A stretch of DNA of 64,000 bases. Source: an uncultured Flaviramulus sp. GTDB lineage: Bacteria > Bacteroidota > Bacteroidia > Flavobacteriales > Flavobacteriaceae. The stretch covers positions 795,439 through 859,438 of the forward strand of contig CANMUP010000003.1 in the NCBI GenBank assembly GCA_947501105.1, written 5' to 3'. Position 1 is the first letter of the stretch, and the number at the start of each line of letters is the position of its first letter. Made by a program: the position numbers and the translations under genes. Below the pieces are notes generated by a model that was given only the letters and a program-made list of their open reading frames with translations, did not search any database and was not told the origin of the DNA. Below are positions 17,501 through 26,038 of the stretch, one piece after another.

Positions 17501-17916
17501 TCCATATCATCAGCAATTGGAGCTTTATAATCTGAAAATTCATATTGATGATTTACATAAATAGGAATGCCATACCCCTCTATCTCCCAATTTGCAGGCA
17601 CTTTAATACTATCCCAATGAGATACATCCTCTAAAGGGTTCATAAATGTAGTTGGCCTATTATTAGGATTCTTTACCCAATTGAATTTCCATAAACCATC
17701 TAAGTTTAATTGTAAACCCATGGTGCCTTTTAGTGCTGCACTTTCTGAAGCATACGACGTAAATGATGCATGAGCATCTAACTTATTTTCGCCAAGAACT
17801 TGTTCGTTTTCTATATAATATTTGTAATCCTGTATTGGATTTTTTTGTTGACCACTTACAGTTAATACATAAATAAAAGGTACTAATAATAAAACTTGCT
17901 TTTTCAAAAGTCTCAT
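14557..17916 (-). CDS. Exported beta-galactosidase, GH2 (LacZ-like)
   Basis: The 1119-residue protein has a signal peptide (1-23, LTVSGQQ), so unlike E. coli LacZ it should act in the periplasm or at the surface. It carries the GH2 sugar-binding, Ig-like and TIM-barrel domains and the C-terminal LacZ small chain. The acid/base Glu503 is in MGNEGGNG and the likely nucleophile Glu576 in PSEYAHAMGNS. Length is typical for LacZ (about 1020-1100). It should hydrolyse lactose or other beta-galactosides to galactose for the downstream enzymes encoded in the same leftward operon, where it is the last gene. Confidence 0.93.
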   Translation of the reverse strand: MRLLKKQVLLLVPFIYVLTVSGQQKNPIQDYKYYIENEQVLGENKLDAHASFTSYASESAALKGTMGLQLNLDGLWKFNWVKNPNNRPTTFMNPLEDVSHWDSIKVPANWEIEGYGIPIYVNHQYEFSDYKAPIADDMEMTTDPSNGRRVPKNLGDVPDKYNPVGSYRRDFNIGETWANKEMFLHIGAMKSGGFVWLNGQYIGYSQGSKLPAEFNITKAAKVGKNTLAIQIFRWTDGSYLECQDFWRISGIERSVYVYAQPKLRIEDFEVVSFLDDSYKNGTFQLDVNLKNHHSKTQKFSISYKILDSKLNAINSGEKDFKIDGSKNQLAGFNAIINQVKPWSAEHPNLYTLILELKDNKGKTLEATARKIGFRSIEIKNGLLLINGERITLKGVNAQENDPETGHVMSENMIMKDIRLWKENNINAVRLSHYPRGRRFYELCDEHGIYVVDEANIESHGMYYGSLSLAKRPKWKNAHVDRMTRMVARDKNHPSVIIWSMGNEGGNGINFYAGYKAIKAADKSKRPVQYERTYKENDGNIFDMDWNTDIIVPQYPSPATFKHIGESKTDRPYIPSEYAHAMGNSTGNFQDYWDIIEQYDNLQGGFIWDWVDQSIWKTNEKGERYYAYGGDYGKNMPTDNTFLNNGIVFPDRSPQPALYEVKKAHEFINFKFKGITRQNEVRVLVENLYDFTNLNQFIFTAKVKADGQILKTITFEDLDIDTHTGKLIRIPIGDVDYKYNTEYFVEFSATTKSDWGLLSKGFEVAREQIEIASKYRYQDIATEATSSLLVKEETNIITVYNDNISVVFNKKEGRLSSYVYKGIELLKDGKGPKPNFWRALIDNDYLANGGMQHKSIEWKKASLFMVVQNLEVSNDVNENVILNVTYNLPGVKTTFISNYLIQGDGVIKIENTLNETNYSGDIPRVGMRMQLPKQYDNMTYFGRGPWENYQDRKASAFVDLHESKVKNQYVPYIRPQENGYKTNVRWVALSDKNNNGLLVVSKDIKQGLGISALHMPNENFDITEGLSYSGKQVDEVYQIDGVPEINSSKHTIDIKEQDLVQLNIDLKQRGIGGDDSWGAMPQDKYLIKGNKKYSYSFYFIPFKNATKPNFISMSKAYTEK

Positions 17917-17976
17917 AAATGCTTATATGATTTTAATTTAGTTTAATAACATTACTTGCTTTTAATTCAAGAATAC

Positions 17977-18999
17977 TCAATGAATCAAATCTCTCAATCT
18001 AGTAGCCGCCTGCTCTGCAGTTATATCTCGCTGTGGTGAACCAAACATTTCGTAACCAACCATAAACTTTTTTACAATGGCGCTTCTCAATAATGGCGGA
18101 TAAAAACTCATGTGCCAATGCCAATGAATATTGTCTTTTTCGTTTGTTGGTGCTTGATGTATACCACTTGAATATGGAAATGAACACTCAAATAGAGCAT
18201 CATAAGCTTTAGTTAAAACAGAAATAGCCTCAGCATATGCCAAGCTTTCTGAGTCAGAAATTTGAGTGATATCTTTATAATGTTTTTTAGGGGCAATCAT
18301 AGCTTCAAAAGGCCAAATTGCCCAGAAAGGGATTAAAACTACAAAAGAATCATTTTCAAAAATGATTCTTTCTTTAGCTTCCAATTCTTGATTTAAGTAA
18401 TCACCTAAAAGGCTTCTTTTATTTTTTAAATAATATGCTTCTTGTTGATTATCTTTCTTTTCAACTTCGTTTGGAAGTGTAGATTGGCTCCAAATTTGAC
18501 CATGTGGATGTGGGTTACTACACCCCATTACAGAACCCTTGTTTTCGAATATCTGTACATGATTTATATCTTTATCCGCACCAAGAATTTTATATTCTTT
18601 TTGCCAAACCTTCACAACTTTTGCTATATCCTTTTTATGCATGTCTGCCAAGCTTTTAGAGTGGTCTGAACTAAAACATATTACTTTACAAATACCTGTT
18701 TCACTTTCTGCTTTGAGTAACCCGTTATTTAAAGAAAAAGATTTTGAGTTAGACTGTAATGCTGCAAAATCGTTGGTAAAAACAAAAACATCTTTGTAGT
18801 TCGGGTTTACTTCCCCATTAATTCTTGTATTACTTGCACATAAATAACAATTTGGGTCGTGCGTTGGCCTTTCCTCGTTTGAGATAGCTTCATTTTGCCC
18901 TTGCCATGGCCTTTTTGCACGATGCGGAGACACTAATACCCATTCTCCTGTTAATATATTGAGTCTTTTATGTGAGTAGTCTTGTAAATCTGTATTCAT
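17977..18999 (-). CDS. galT: Galactose-1-phosphate uridylyltransferase
   Basis: The 340-residue enzyme moves UMP from UDP-glucose to galactose-1-phosphate in the Leloir pathway. It shows the N-terminal GEWVLVSPHRAKRPWQGQ, a metal-binding CYLCASN, and the active-site SNPHPHGQIWS, whose second His of the HPH motif is uridylylated. HWHWHMSFYPP near the C-terminus is also typical. Length matches the family (about 340-350). It lies 20 bases downstream of galK in the galactose operon. Confidence 0.96.
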   Translation of the reverse strand: MNTDLQDYSHKRLNILTGEWVLVSPHRAKRPWQGQNEAISNEERPTHDPNCYLCASNTRINGEVNPNYKDVFVFTNDFAALQSNSKSFSLNNGLLKAESETGICKVICFSSDHSKSLADMHKKDIAKVVKVWQKEYKILGADKDINHVQIFENKGSVMGCSNPHPHGQIWSQSTLPNEVEKKDNQQEAYYLKNKRSLLGDYLNQELEAKERIIFENDSFVVLIPFWAIWPFEAMIAPKKHYKDITQISDSESLAYAEAISVLTKAYDALFECSFPYSSGIHQAPTNEKDNIHWHWHMSFYPPLLRSAIVKKFMVGYEMFGSPQRDITAEQAATRLRDLIH

Positions 19000-19019
19000 T
19001 TTTTTAATTATATCTTCTT

Positions 19020-20168
19020 CTAATCAATAATTTGTGTGCCTTCTGATAGTTTCACTTTGTATATCGAGCAATCTCTACCAAATTCATTTTTGAATTTTTT
19101 AGTTATGTCCCTTTTGAATTTTGCAACTTCACTTTTTAAAATCAAGTTGATTGTACAGCCTCCAAAGCCACCGCCCATCATACGCGCACCTAAAATATTT
19201 GGATTCACTTTTGCTTTTTCAACTAAAAAATCAAGCTCTTTGCAGCTTACTTTATATTGTGAACTTAGACCATGATGAGATTGATATAAAAGATTTCCTA
19301 ACGCATCAATATTATCATCTTGAATGGCTTTTGCAAATAACTGCACACGTTCGTTTTCTTCAATAACATATAATGCTTTTTGGTAATCTTCTTCTGAAAT
19401 ATCATTTTTAATTGCATTTAAACCTTCTTTAGAAGCATCTCTTAAAGCAGAAATGTTTAATTTATTTGATACTTTTTCGCAGGCTTCTCTCCTATCGTTA
19501 TATGCACTTTCAGATAAGTCGTGCTTAACATTAGTATTAATTAAGATGAGTTTATATTTTTTGAAATCTATCTTATAAGTTTGAGATTTAACAGTTCTAC
19601 AATCTAGTAATAAAGCACTCCCTTTTTCACCAAACATACTGGCATACTGATCCATAATACCACATTTTACACCCACAAAATTGTGCTCAGCCTTTTGAGA
19701 AATTAAAATCATTTGCTTTTTTGACAACCCAAAATCAAATAATTCATTTAACCCAAAAACAAAACTGTTTTCTAATGCTGCAGATGAGGACATACCTGCT
19801 CCGCTAGGAATGTTTCCTGCAAAAGCCGCATTAAAATTTTCTAGTTGAATTCCTGCTTTTTGAATTTCTGCAACAACGCCTAGAATATAGTTTTTCCAAC
19901 CTCCATCTTTTAAAGCATCAATTTTATGCAAACTAAACTCATGCATTTCCTGCATATTTAATGCATAAACCTTACTCTTTTTCGAACTACTTTTTTGAAT
20001 AGCTAAAGCTATACCTTTGTTTGTTGCTGCAGGAAAAACATAGCCTTCGTTATAATCTGTATGCTCCCCAATAAGATTAATTCTTCCTGGAGAAAAAATC
20101 ATAAGTGGCTTTGTATTAAAATGTGCTTTATAGCTTCTTTTAACCTCTTTAACCAGTTTTTTACTCAT
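19020..20168 (-). CDS. galK: Galactokinase
   Basis: The 382-residue GHMP kinase phosphorylates galactose with ATP. It carries the galactokinase signature GRINLIGEHTDYNEGYVFPA (about 28-47), the ATP-binding loop IPSGAGMSSSAALENS (about 120-135) and the C-terminal GARMMGGGFGGCTINL. Length is normal. It is encoded between the sugar symporter (5-base gap) and galT (20-base gap), clearly in one operon. Confidence 0.96.
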   Translation of the reverse strand: MSKKLVKEVKRSYKAHFNTKPLMIFSPGRINLIGEHTDYNEGYVFPAATNKGIALAIQKSSSKKSKVYALNMQEMHEFSLHKIDALKDGGWKNYILGVVAEIQKAGIQLENFNAAFAGNIPSGAGMSSSAALENSFVFGLNELFDFGLSKKQMILISQKAEHNFVGVKCGIMDQYASMFGEKGSALLLDCRTVKSQTYKIDFKKYKLILINTNVKHDLSESAYNDRREACEKVSNKLNISALRDASKEGLNAIKNDISEEDYQKALYVIEENERVQLFAKAIQDDNIDALGNLLYQSHHGLSSQYKVSCKELDFLVEKAKVNPNILGARMMGGGFGGCTINLILKSEVAKFKRDITKKFKNEFGRDCSIYKVKLSEGTQIID

Positions 20169-20173
20169 GATGA

Positions 20174-21820
20174 TTACGCAAAATATATGTACACGCCTAT
20201 AACAATAATACAGATAGCTATTCCTGCTTGCTTAACATATTTCCAAGGTGTTATATCGACTTGTTCGGTATATTCTTGAACATATGCCTCTTCTCTTGGA
20301 TATAAAGCTCCAATAACAAGCATTATAATAACATTTAACGTAAATAAAATTGCCATAACATCTAAAAAGTGAGGATAAGCTTGAACCTCAACTAAAGCTA
20401 AAGCAACTTCATCAGTAACTCCAGAAGATTTTGCTGCGTCTAACGCTTTTTCAACAAAATAAGGTTGCATAAAAAATTGGCTAATAATATATAGTAAACA
20501 ACCAGAAGCTAAACCTATTTTCGCTGCAATTGCAGGCACACGCTTTGTTAAATATCCCACAACAATGATGGTTAGGATAGGAATGCTATAAATACCGTTT
20601 ATTTCTTGTAAGTATTGAAATAAGCTTCCTGCATTAGCAATTAAAGGCGCGATAAACATAGAAGCTATTGCCAAAGCAATACCAAACATTTTACCATATT
20701 TTACTACCGTTTTTTCATCTGCTTCTTTATTAATATGCTGTTTATAAACATCAATTCCAAATAAAGTAACCGAGCTGTTTAAAACACTATTAAAAGAACT
20801 TAAAATAGCTCCAAATAAAACAGCAGCAAAAAAGCCAACCCAAGCATTTGGTAATACTTCTTTTACTAACATAGGATATGCACTATCTGCAGTTTCTAAG
20901 TTTCCTTCAAAAAGATGATAAGCTATTAAACCAGGTAGTACCACTATTATTGGTCCTAATATTTTTATAAACGAAGCCAGTAATAACCCTTTTTGACCTT
21001 CTTTTAAATCTTTAGCCCCTAAAGCTCGCTGTATAATTTGTTGATTGGTGCCCCAATAGAATAATTGTACTAACATCATACCTGTAAAAATGGTATAAAA
21101 AGGGACAGGGTCTGTTGGCCCACCCATAGATTTAAACTTGTCTGGATTTTCTGTTGTTAAAGTTGATAATCCATCTAAAATACTTCCATCTCCAATCATC
21201 ATCAATCCAAAAATTGGGATTAAAATTCCTCCAATTAATAAACCAATAGCATTAATAGAATCTGATACAGCAACTGCTTTTAAACCACCAAAAACGGCAT
21301 AAATTGAACCGACAATACCTATGCCCCAAACACAAATCCAGATAGATTGTGTATGCGTAACACCCAATAATTCTGGGATATCAAACATCCCACTAATAGC
21401 TAAAGAACCAGAATACAATATTACTGGTAATAAAACAACGACATAACCCGATAGAAATAACACAGACGTTAATGTTTTTGTTGTTACATCAAATCGTTTT
21501 GCTAAAAACCCTGGAACTGTTGTTAATCCGCCTTTTAAATACCTAGGCAATAAAAACATTGCAGTAACTACCATAGCAATTGCAGCTAGAGTTTCCCATA
21601 CCATTACAGATAGCCCACTTTGGTAAGCAGACCCGTTTAAACCAACAATTTGTTCAGTTGATAAATTGGTGAGTAATAATGATCCTGCTATGACGCCTGC
21701 TGTTAGACTACGTCCACCTAAAAAATAGCCATCTGATGATGACTCTTCTGTTTTGCGTGTTGCTAAATAAGATATTATTGCTACTAATGATGTAAACCCA
21801 ATAAATGTTAAAAATTGCAT
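20174..21820 (-). CDS. Sodium/sugar symporter, SSS (SGLT) family, probable galactose importer
   Basis: The 548-residue protein has about 14 hydrophobic helices with the SSS-family layout: a first helix, then SSDGYFLGGRSLTAGVIAGS, NLSTEQIVGLNG, IYAVFGGLKAVAVSDSINA and the LPGLIAYHLFEG region. SGLT-like proteins import sugars with sodium. Genomic position between aldose epimerase and galactokinase makes galactose (or another beta-galactoside product) the probable substrate. The last helix ends almost at the C-terminus. Confidence 0.88.
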   Translation of the reverse strand: MQFLTFIGFTSLVAIISYLATRKTEESSSDGYFLGGRSLTAGVIAGSLLLTNLSTEQIVGLNGSAYQSGLSVMVWETLAAIAMVVTAMFLLPRYLKGGLTTVPGFLAKRFDVTTKTLTSVLFLSGYVVVLLPVILYSGSLAISGMFDIPELLGVTHTQSIWICVWGIGIVGSIYAVFGGLKAVAVSDSINAIGLLIGGILIPIFGLMMIGDGSILDGLSTLTTENPDKFKSMGGPTDPVPFYTIFTGMMLVQLFYWGTNQQIIQRALGAKDLKEGQKGLLLASFIKILGPIIVVLPGLIAYHLFEGNLETADSAYPMLVKEVLPNAWVGFFAAVLFGAILSSFNSVLNSSVTLFGIDVYKQHINKEADEKTVVKYGKMFGIALAIASMFIAPLIANAGSLFQYLQEINGIYSIPILTIIVVGYLTKRVPAIAAKIGLASGCLLYIISQFFMQPYFVEKALDAAKSSGVTDEVALALVEVQAYPHFLDVMAILFTLNVIIMLVIGALYPREEAYVQEYTEQVDITPWKYVKQAGIAICIIVIGVYIYFA

Positions 21821-21831
21821 AATCAGTGTGT

Positions 21832-22746
21832 TTAGTTAGTATTGTTATTTATTGTTTTATTAAAAATTATGTTCCATTTTACTTTGTATTCTTCGTTTGG
21901 TTGTAATACTTGCAACCCAATTTTGTTATTAAAACTATCTGAAATACCTGTCATAGGCTCAATAGCTACAACTTGGGTATTTACTGGGTTATATAATTGC
22001 AGATAGTTTTTTTCTTTATCTGTATTTATTTCAATGTTATATGAAGGTGTTTTGAATTCTACTTTATTTCCTTTTAAAATATAGCAATCGTCTAATTGTA
22101 CATCTTTTATTTGAAATGGAGATTCTAAATGATTCTTATAAACTCCAATTGTAATGAGGTTTTTATCAAACTCTATTTTTTGGTTACTTTCAAAATCTAA
22201 TACGCTATCATATAAACTTTCACTTATAAAATAAGGATGCCATCCTACAGTAAATGGAAAAGATTGAGTATCTGCATTCTCAATTTTTACAGATAAACTA
22301 ATTGAATTTTCTGATAGTCTATAGATTAAAGATATCTTATAGAGAAAAGGAAAGCCTTTTGATTTTTCTTCTTCTTGATAAGAGAGCGTAACTTCCACAA
22401 AGCTAGAAGTTACAATATCATTAACTAAAGCAAATTTTTTATCAAAAACCACCCCATGAATGGCATTATTCCTGCCTTTTTCATTACAAAACAATTGATA
22501 AGTTTCATCTTCAAATGAGTATATTCCATCTTTTACCCTATTTGCAAAAGGAAATAGAATTGAGGATGCATGTGTATTTTCATATTTAATATTTAGACGA
22601 TCTTTAATTACTGAAACATCTTCAAACTGTAACTCTTTAAGTCTCCCTCCTTCATTTAAGCTTATTCTAGCTTTTGAGTCATCATTACAATTTATGAGCT
22701 CTAAGTAATCTAATCCTTCTTCTTGACTTTTTACTATTTTATACAC
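21832..22746 (-). CDS. galM: Aldose 1-epimerase (mutarotase)
   Basis: The 304-residue protein interconverts alpha and beta anomers of galactose so that galactokinase receives the alpha form. The family's catalytic residues are visible: His in NAIHGVVFD (about 98), His in VGWHPYF (about 171) and Glu in AIEPMTGISDSFN (about 268). No signal peptide, so it is cytoplasmic. It starts one base after the regulator stop and precedes the symporter by 11 bases. The gene symbol rests on function and context; related epimerases may act on other hexoses. Confidence 0.85.
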   Translation of the reverse strand: MYKIVKSQEEGLDYLELINCNDDSKARISLNEGGRLKELQFEDVSVIKDRLNIKYENTHASSILFPFANRVKDGIYSFEDETYQLFCNEKGRNNAIHGVVFDKKFALVNDIVTSSFVEVTLSYQEEEKSKGFPFLYKISLIYRLSENSISLSVKIENADTQSFPFTVGWHPYFISESLYDSVLDFESNQKIEFDKNLITIGVYKNHLESPFQIKDVQLDDCYILKGNKVEFKTPSYNIEINTDKEKNYLQLYNPVNTQVVAIEPMTGISDSFNNKIGLQVLQPNEEYKVKWNIIFNKTINNNTN

Positions 22747-22747
22747 G

Positions 22748-23764
22748 CTATACTGATGCTCTTATAATTAAACTACTTGGGTTTTCTATTTGTGCTTGCT
22801 CGTTGTTAAGTATCATTTTTGCCAACTGCTCTCCCATTAAATTAAAATCTGTAGAAATAGTTGTTATACCTCCTTCTACAATTTCTTTTAACATGGTATC
22901 ATTATAAGAAATAACACCAATATTTTCTGCTAAAACGAGTTGTTGCTCCTTAATTTTTTTAATGATTCTAATTAAATTTCTATCATCAAATATTATATAA
23001 ACTTCTCCTTCATTTAACACTCTATTTTCCAGTGATGAAATAACTTCTTTCTCAATATTATTTTGATTACAAAATGAATTAAAACCACTAAGAAATCCTT
23101 GGGGTTGTTTTGCTTCAGAGAATAATAAAATCAGTTTTTTATAACGCTTTATATTATTTATCCCATTTGTAAGTCCTGTATAAATATCTTTTTCGAAATT
23201 TTGATAAATGGTCGAATATTGAGATAATTCGCTATGCATTTGATCTAAAATATAGACTTTATCTTTTGGCAAATTATCAATAACATGCTCAGTTCCTTTT
23301 AAGTTAGCTGGCATGATTACGTAAAAACTATAACTACCAATATTATCAGAAATAAGTTTATTAAACACATCGATATTAAAATGGTGAAAAAATATATCTA
23401 CTTGAATATTATCTCCTAAACTGTTCAAAAAAGAATTATATAAGTCTTCTTTAAAAGAATTTAATTCATCAAATAGCAAAAATACTTTTTGAGAAACAAG
23501 AACATCTTCACTTAAAACATAATAACCTTTACCAACTACTGAATGAATAATACCGCGGCTTTTCAGCTCATTAAAGGCCATTAAAACCGTGTCTCTAGAA
23601 AGTGAATGCTTATCTTTTATACTATTTAATGATGGTAATTTATCTCCCTTTCTCAATACGCCTTCATGTATAGCTTCTTCAATAGAATTAACTATTTGCT
23701 TATACTTTGGTGCGCTAGATTTTTTACTTACCGAAACAATTCCCATTTTACAAATGTAACCCAT
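22748..23764 (-). CDS. GntR-type regulator with periplasmic-binding-like sensor domain
   Basis: The 338-residue protein has a GntR winged HTH (about 18-85; PKYKQIVNSIEEAIHEG ... LPSLNSIKDKHSLSRDTVLMA) followed by a LacI-like effector-binding domain (about 90-335). This is the layout of bacteroidetes sugar-responsive GntR regulators. The longest frame starts at 23764, but the ATG at 23746 (MGIVSVSKK) is equally plausible. It is the first gene of the galactose operon and probably controls it, sensing galactose or a derivative. Two palindromes lie within 75 bp upstream. Confidence 0.88.
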   Translation of the reverse strand: MGYICKMGIVSVSKKSSAPKYKQIVNSIEEAIHEGVLRKGDKLPSLNSIKDKHSLSRDTVLMAFNELKSRGIIHSVVGKGYYVLSEDVLVSQKVFLLFDELNSFKEDLYNSFLNSLGDNIQVDIFFHHFNIDVFNKLISDNIGSYSFYVIMPANLKGTEHVIDNLPKDKVYILDQMHSELSQYSTIYQNFEKDIYTGLTNGINNIKRYKKLILLFSEAKQPQGFLSGFNSFCNQNNIEKEVISSLENRVLNEGEVYIIFDDRNLIRIIKKIKEQQLVLAENIGVISYNDTMLKEIVEGGITTISTDFNLMGEQLAKMILNNEQAQIENPSSLIIRASV

Positions 23765-23780
23765 TATTTCACAAAAACAA

Positions 23781-23796
23781 ACTAGTATGAACTAGT
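23781..23796. promoter_or_regulatory. ACTAGT-N4-ACTAGT palindrome, candidate operator of the galactose operon
   Basis: The 16-bp element ACTAGTATGAACTAGT lies 17 bp before the regulator start at 23764. Each half is itself palindromic and the whole is near-palindromic, as expected for a dimeric GntR protein. Autoregulation of the gal operon is inferred from position. Confidence 0.5.
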
Positions 23797-23801
23797 AGGG
23801 T

Positions 23802-23839
23802 TATTGTTGCAAAATTTTATATTGAAGTTTGCAACAATA
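23802..23839. promoter_or_regulatory. 12-bp inverted repeat TATTGTTGCAAA / TTTGCAACAATA
   Basis: Two perfect 12-bp arms (23802-23813 and 23828-23839) flank a 14-bp AT-rich spacer in the divergent region between the gal regulator and the beta-helix lipoprotein. It is probably a second operator or promoter element of the gal operon. A terminator is unlikely because it lies upstream of both genes. Confidence 0.5.
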
Positions 23840-23903
23840 TATATTACTTATACTAATTTATATGTACAAAAGTTATACTTTTAAGGCTTAAAGTATATTT
23901 ATC

Positions 23904-23911
23904 TATTTTTG
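23904..23911 (+). promoter_or_regulatory. Candidate -7 box (TATTTTTG) for the beta-helix lipoprotein
   Basis: TATTTTTG matches the bacteroidetes TAnnTTTG -7 consensus and ends 28 bp before the start codon at 23940. No convincing -33 TTTG is seen, but an inverted repeat (ATACTTT 23875-23881 / AAAGTAT 23890-23896) lies just upstream. Confidence 0.35.
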
Positions 23912-23939
23912 CCTTTAATAACATTGCTTAACCCAATTT

Positions 23940-25499
23940 ATGAAACGTAGTCTTTATTTTGTATTTACCATTTGTTTTTTAATCCTTTGGAGTTCTTGCC
24001 GTAAAGATTTTGAATTTTCACCAAGCACAGGGAGCCTCCAGTTTTCTAAAGACACTGTTTATTTAGATACCGTTTTCACTAACATTGGCTCCAGTACTTA
24101 CAACTTAAAAGTTTATAATAGAAGTAATGATGATATTGTAATTCCAAGTGTAAAACTCGGTTTAGGCGAAACATCAGAATACAGACTTAATGTAGATGGC
24201 ATCTCAGGAAAAACATTTGAAAATGTTCAAATTTTGGCCAAAGACAGTATATTTATTTTTGTTGAAACTACCATTGATATTAATAACTTCCCTAATCCAA
24301 ATGGAACCTTTTTATATACCGATCAAATTGAATTTGACTCCAATTCAAATATGCAAAAAGTTGAACTTGTAACATTAATACAAGATGCTGTTTTTATTTA
24401 CCCAAACAGAGATAACACTACAAAGGTAATAGAAACATTAACACTAAATGTTGGTGGCGAATTAATTGAAACTGAATTACAAGGTCGAGAATTATTACCC
24501 TCAGAGTTTACTTTTACAAACGAAAAACCCTATGTTATTTATGGGTTTGCAGCAATACCAAACGGGGAAACCTTAACTATAAACGCTGGTGCACGCTTAC
24601 ATTTTCATTCAAATTCTGGCTTAATAATTTCTGAAGATGCTACACTAAATGTTAATGGATCGTTTAGTAACGACCAAGAATTACTTGAAAACGAAGTTAT
24701 TTTTGAAGGAGACAGATTAGAACCAAACTTCTCTAACATACCTGGGCAATGGGGAACTATTTGGTTGTTTGATGGTAGTTTAAACAATACCATAAACTAT
24801 GCAACAATTAAAAATGCAACAGTTGGTATTTTAAGTGATGGTAACCCAAATACAGCAACCGAAAAACTTAAAATCACGAATTCTCAAATTTATAACTCTA
24901 GCAATTTTGGTATTCTAGGGCGTAACACATCTATAACAGGAGAAAATGTGGTTATAAATAACTCTGGGCAATCTTCGTTTGCTGGAACTTTAGGTGGTTC
25001 TTACAATTTCACGCATAGCACTATAGCAAATTATTGGGCTAATGGGTTTAGACAATTTCCAGCGCTATTGCTAAACAATTTTATTTTAGATGTAGACAAC
25101 AATGCAACTATTGCAGATTTAACCGAAGCTAACTTTAACAATTGTATTATTTACGGAAATGATAATCCTGAAATTTTATTAGATGAAATTGAAGATGCTG
25201 CAGTAAATTTCAATTTTAAATTTACTAATTGCTTAATCCGTTTTGAAGATAACAACAATAATTTTACAGGAGATAATTATAATTTAGAAAACGCCAGTCT
25301 TTACGAAAACAATATTTTTAATGAAGATCCAAACTTTAAAGACACTGACTTGAATGAGTTAATTATAGGCGATGGATCTGCTGCTTTAAATAAAGGAAAC
25401 ACCATATTTTCAAATCAAGTTCCAACCGATATTTTGAATATAAACAGGACTGCTTCTCCAGACTTAGGTGCTTATCAGTACATTATATTCGAAGATTAA
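23940..25499 (+). CDS. Right-handed beta-helix lipoprotein
   Basis: The 519-residue protein has a lipoprotein signal with Cys20 (LILWSSC). An N-terminal Ig-like/abnormal-spindle-like domain (about 30-150) contains the pattern TVFTNIGSSTYNLKVYN. A parallel beta-helix follows (about 200-480), with repeated N-rich turns such as INYATIKNATVGILSDGN and a C-terminal SPDLGAYQY. Related proteins are common and uncharacterised in Flavobacteriia. No catalytic residues can be named, so the role (surface binding or polysaccharide contact) remains open. It is transcribed divergently from the gal operon. Confidence 0.75.
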   Translation: MKRSLYFVFTICFLILWSSCRKDFEFSPSTGSLQFSKDTVYLDTVFTNIGSSTYNLKVYNRSNDDIVIPSVKLGLGETSEYRLNVDGISGKTFENVQILAKDSIFIFVETTIDINNFPNPNGTFLYTDQIEFDSNSNMQKVELVTLIQDAVFIYPNRDNTTKVIETLTLNVGGELIETELQGRELLPSEFTFTNEKPYVIYGFAAIPNGETLTINAGARLHFHSNSGLIISEDATLNVNGSFSNDQELLENEVIFEGDRLEPNFSNIPGQWGTIWLFDGSLNNTINYATIKNATVGILSDGNPNTATEKLKITNSQIYNSSNFGILGRNTSITGENVVINNSGQSSFAGTLGGSYNFTHSTIANYWANGFRQFPALLLNNFILDVDNNATIADLTEANFNNCIIYGNDNPEILLDEIEDAAVNFNFKFTNCLIRFEDNNNNFTGDNYNLENASLYENNIFNEDPNFKDTDLNELIIGDGSAALNKGNTIFSNQVPTDILNINRTASPDLGAYQYIIFED

Positions 25500-25572
25500 C
25501 ATCACATTAACAATTTATTAAAAGCATATAAGTTAATTTTAGGTTTTAACATCAATCAAAAACTTATAACTA

Positions 25573-26016
25573 ATGAAAAATCTATTTGTAATACTTGCAA
25601 TATGTTTTGCATATACTTTTACATATGCACAATCTGATATAAATAAAACTGGAGTTGAAAAAGCCTGTTTAAACTATATTGAAGGCTTTTATGAGGGTGA
25701 TACTAGTAAATTAGAAGCTAGCTTACAACCAACACTTAACAAATTTGGTTTTTGGAAAAACAAAAACACCAACACATATGCACAAGTTTCTCATATGTCT
25801 TTTAAACAAGCTTTAGATTATGCCAAAGATGTATTAGAAAAAAAAGAATTTCCAAAGTCTGATGCACCAAGGAAAATAGAGGTTTTAGATATTGGAAATA
25901 CAATAGCCTCTGCAAAAGTAACTGCTTGGTGGGGAATTGATTATATATTATTATCAAAGAGAGGAGACAAATGGATGATTGAGCAAGTGCTTTGGGAAGG
26001 TCCGTTAGAAAAGTAA
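25573..26016 (+). CDS. Exported NTF2-like protein (lumazine-binding-like family)
   Basis: The 147-residue protein has a signal peptide (1-19, AYTFTYAQ). A compact alpha+beta domain of the NTF2/SnoaL fold follows, with VEKACLNYIEGFYEGD at the first helix and IASAKVTAWWGIDYILLSKR at the strands. This matches the small exported Lumazine_bd_2 proteins frequent in Bacteroidota. These rarely have a known substrate; no catalytic residues are assigned. It is separated by 73 bases from the upstream lipoprotein gene. Confidence 0.65.
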   Translation: MKNLFVILAICFAYTFTYAQSDINKTGVEKACLNYIEGFYEGDTSKLEASLQPTLNKFGFWKNKNTNTYAQVSHMSFKQALDYAKDVLEKKEFPKSDAPRKIEVLDIGNTIASAKVTAWWGIDYILLSKRGDKWMIEQVLWEGPLEK

Positions 26017-26038
26017 AATTACTAATAACCAACCAAAT

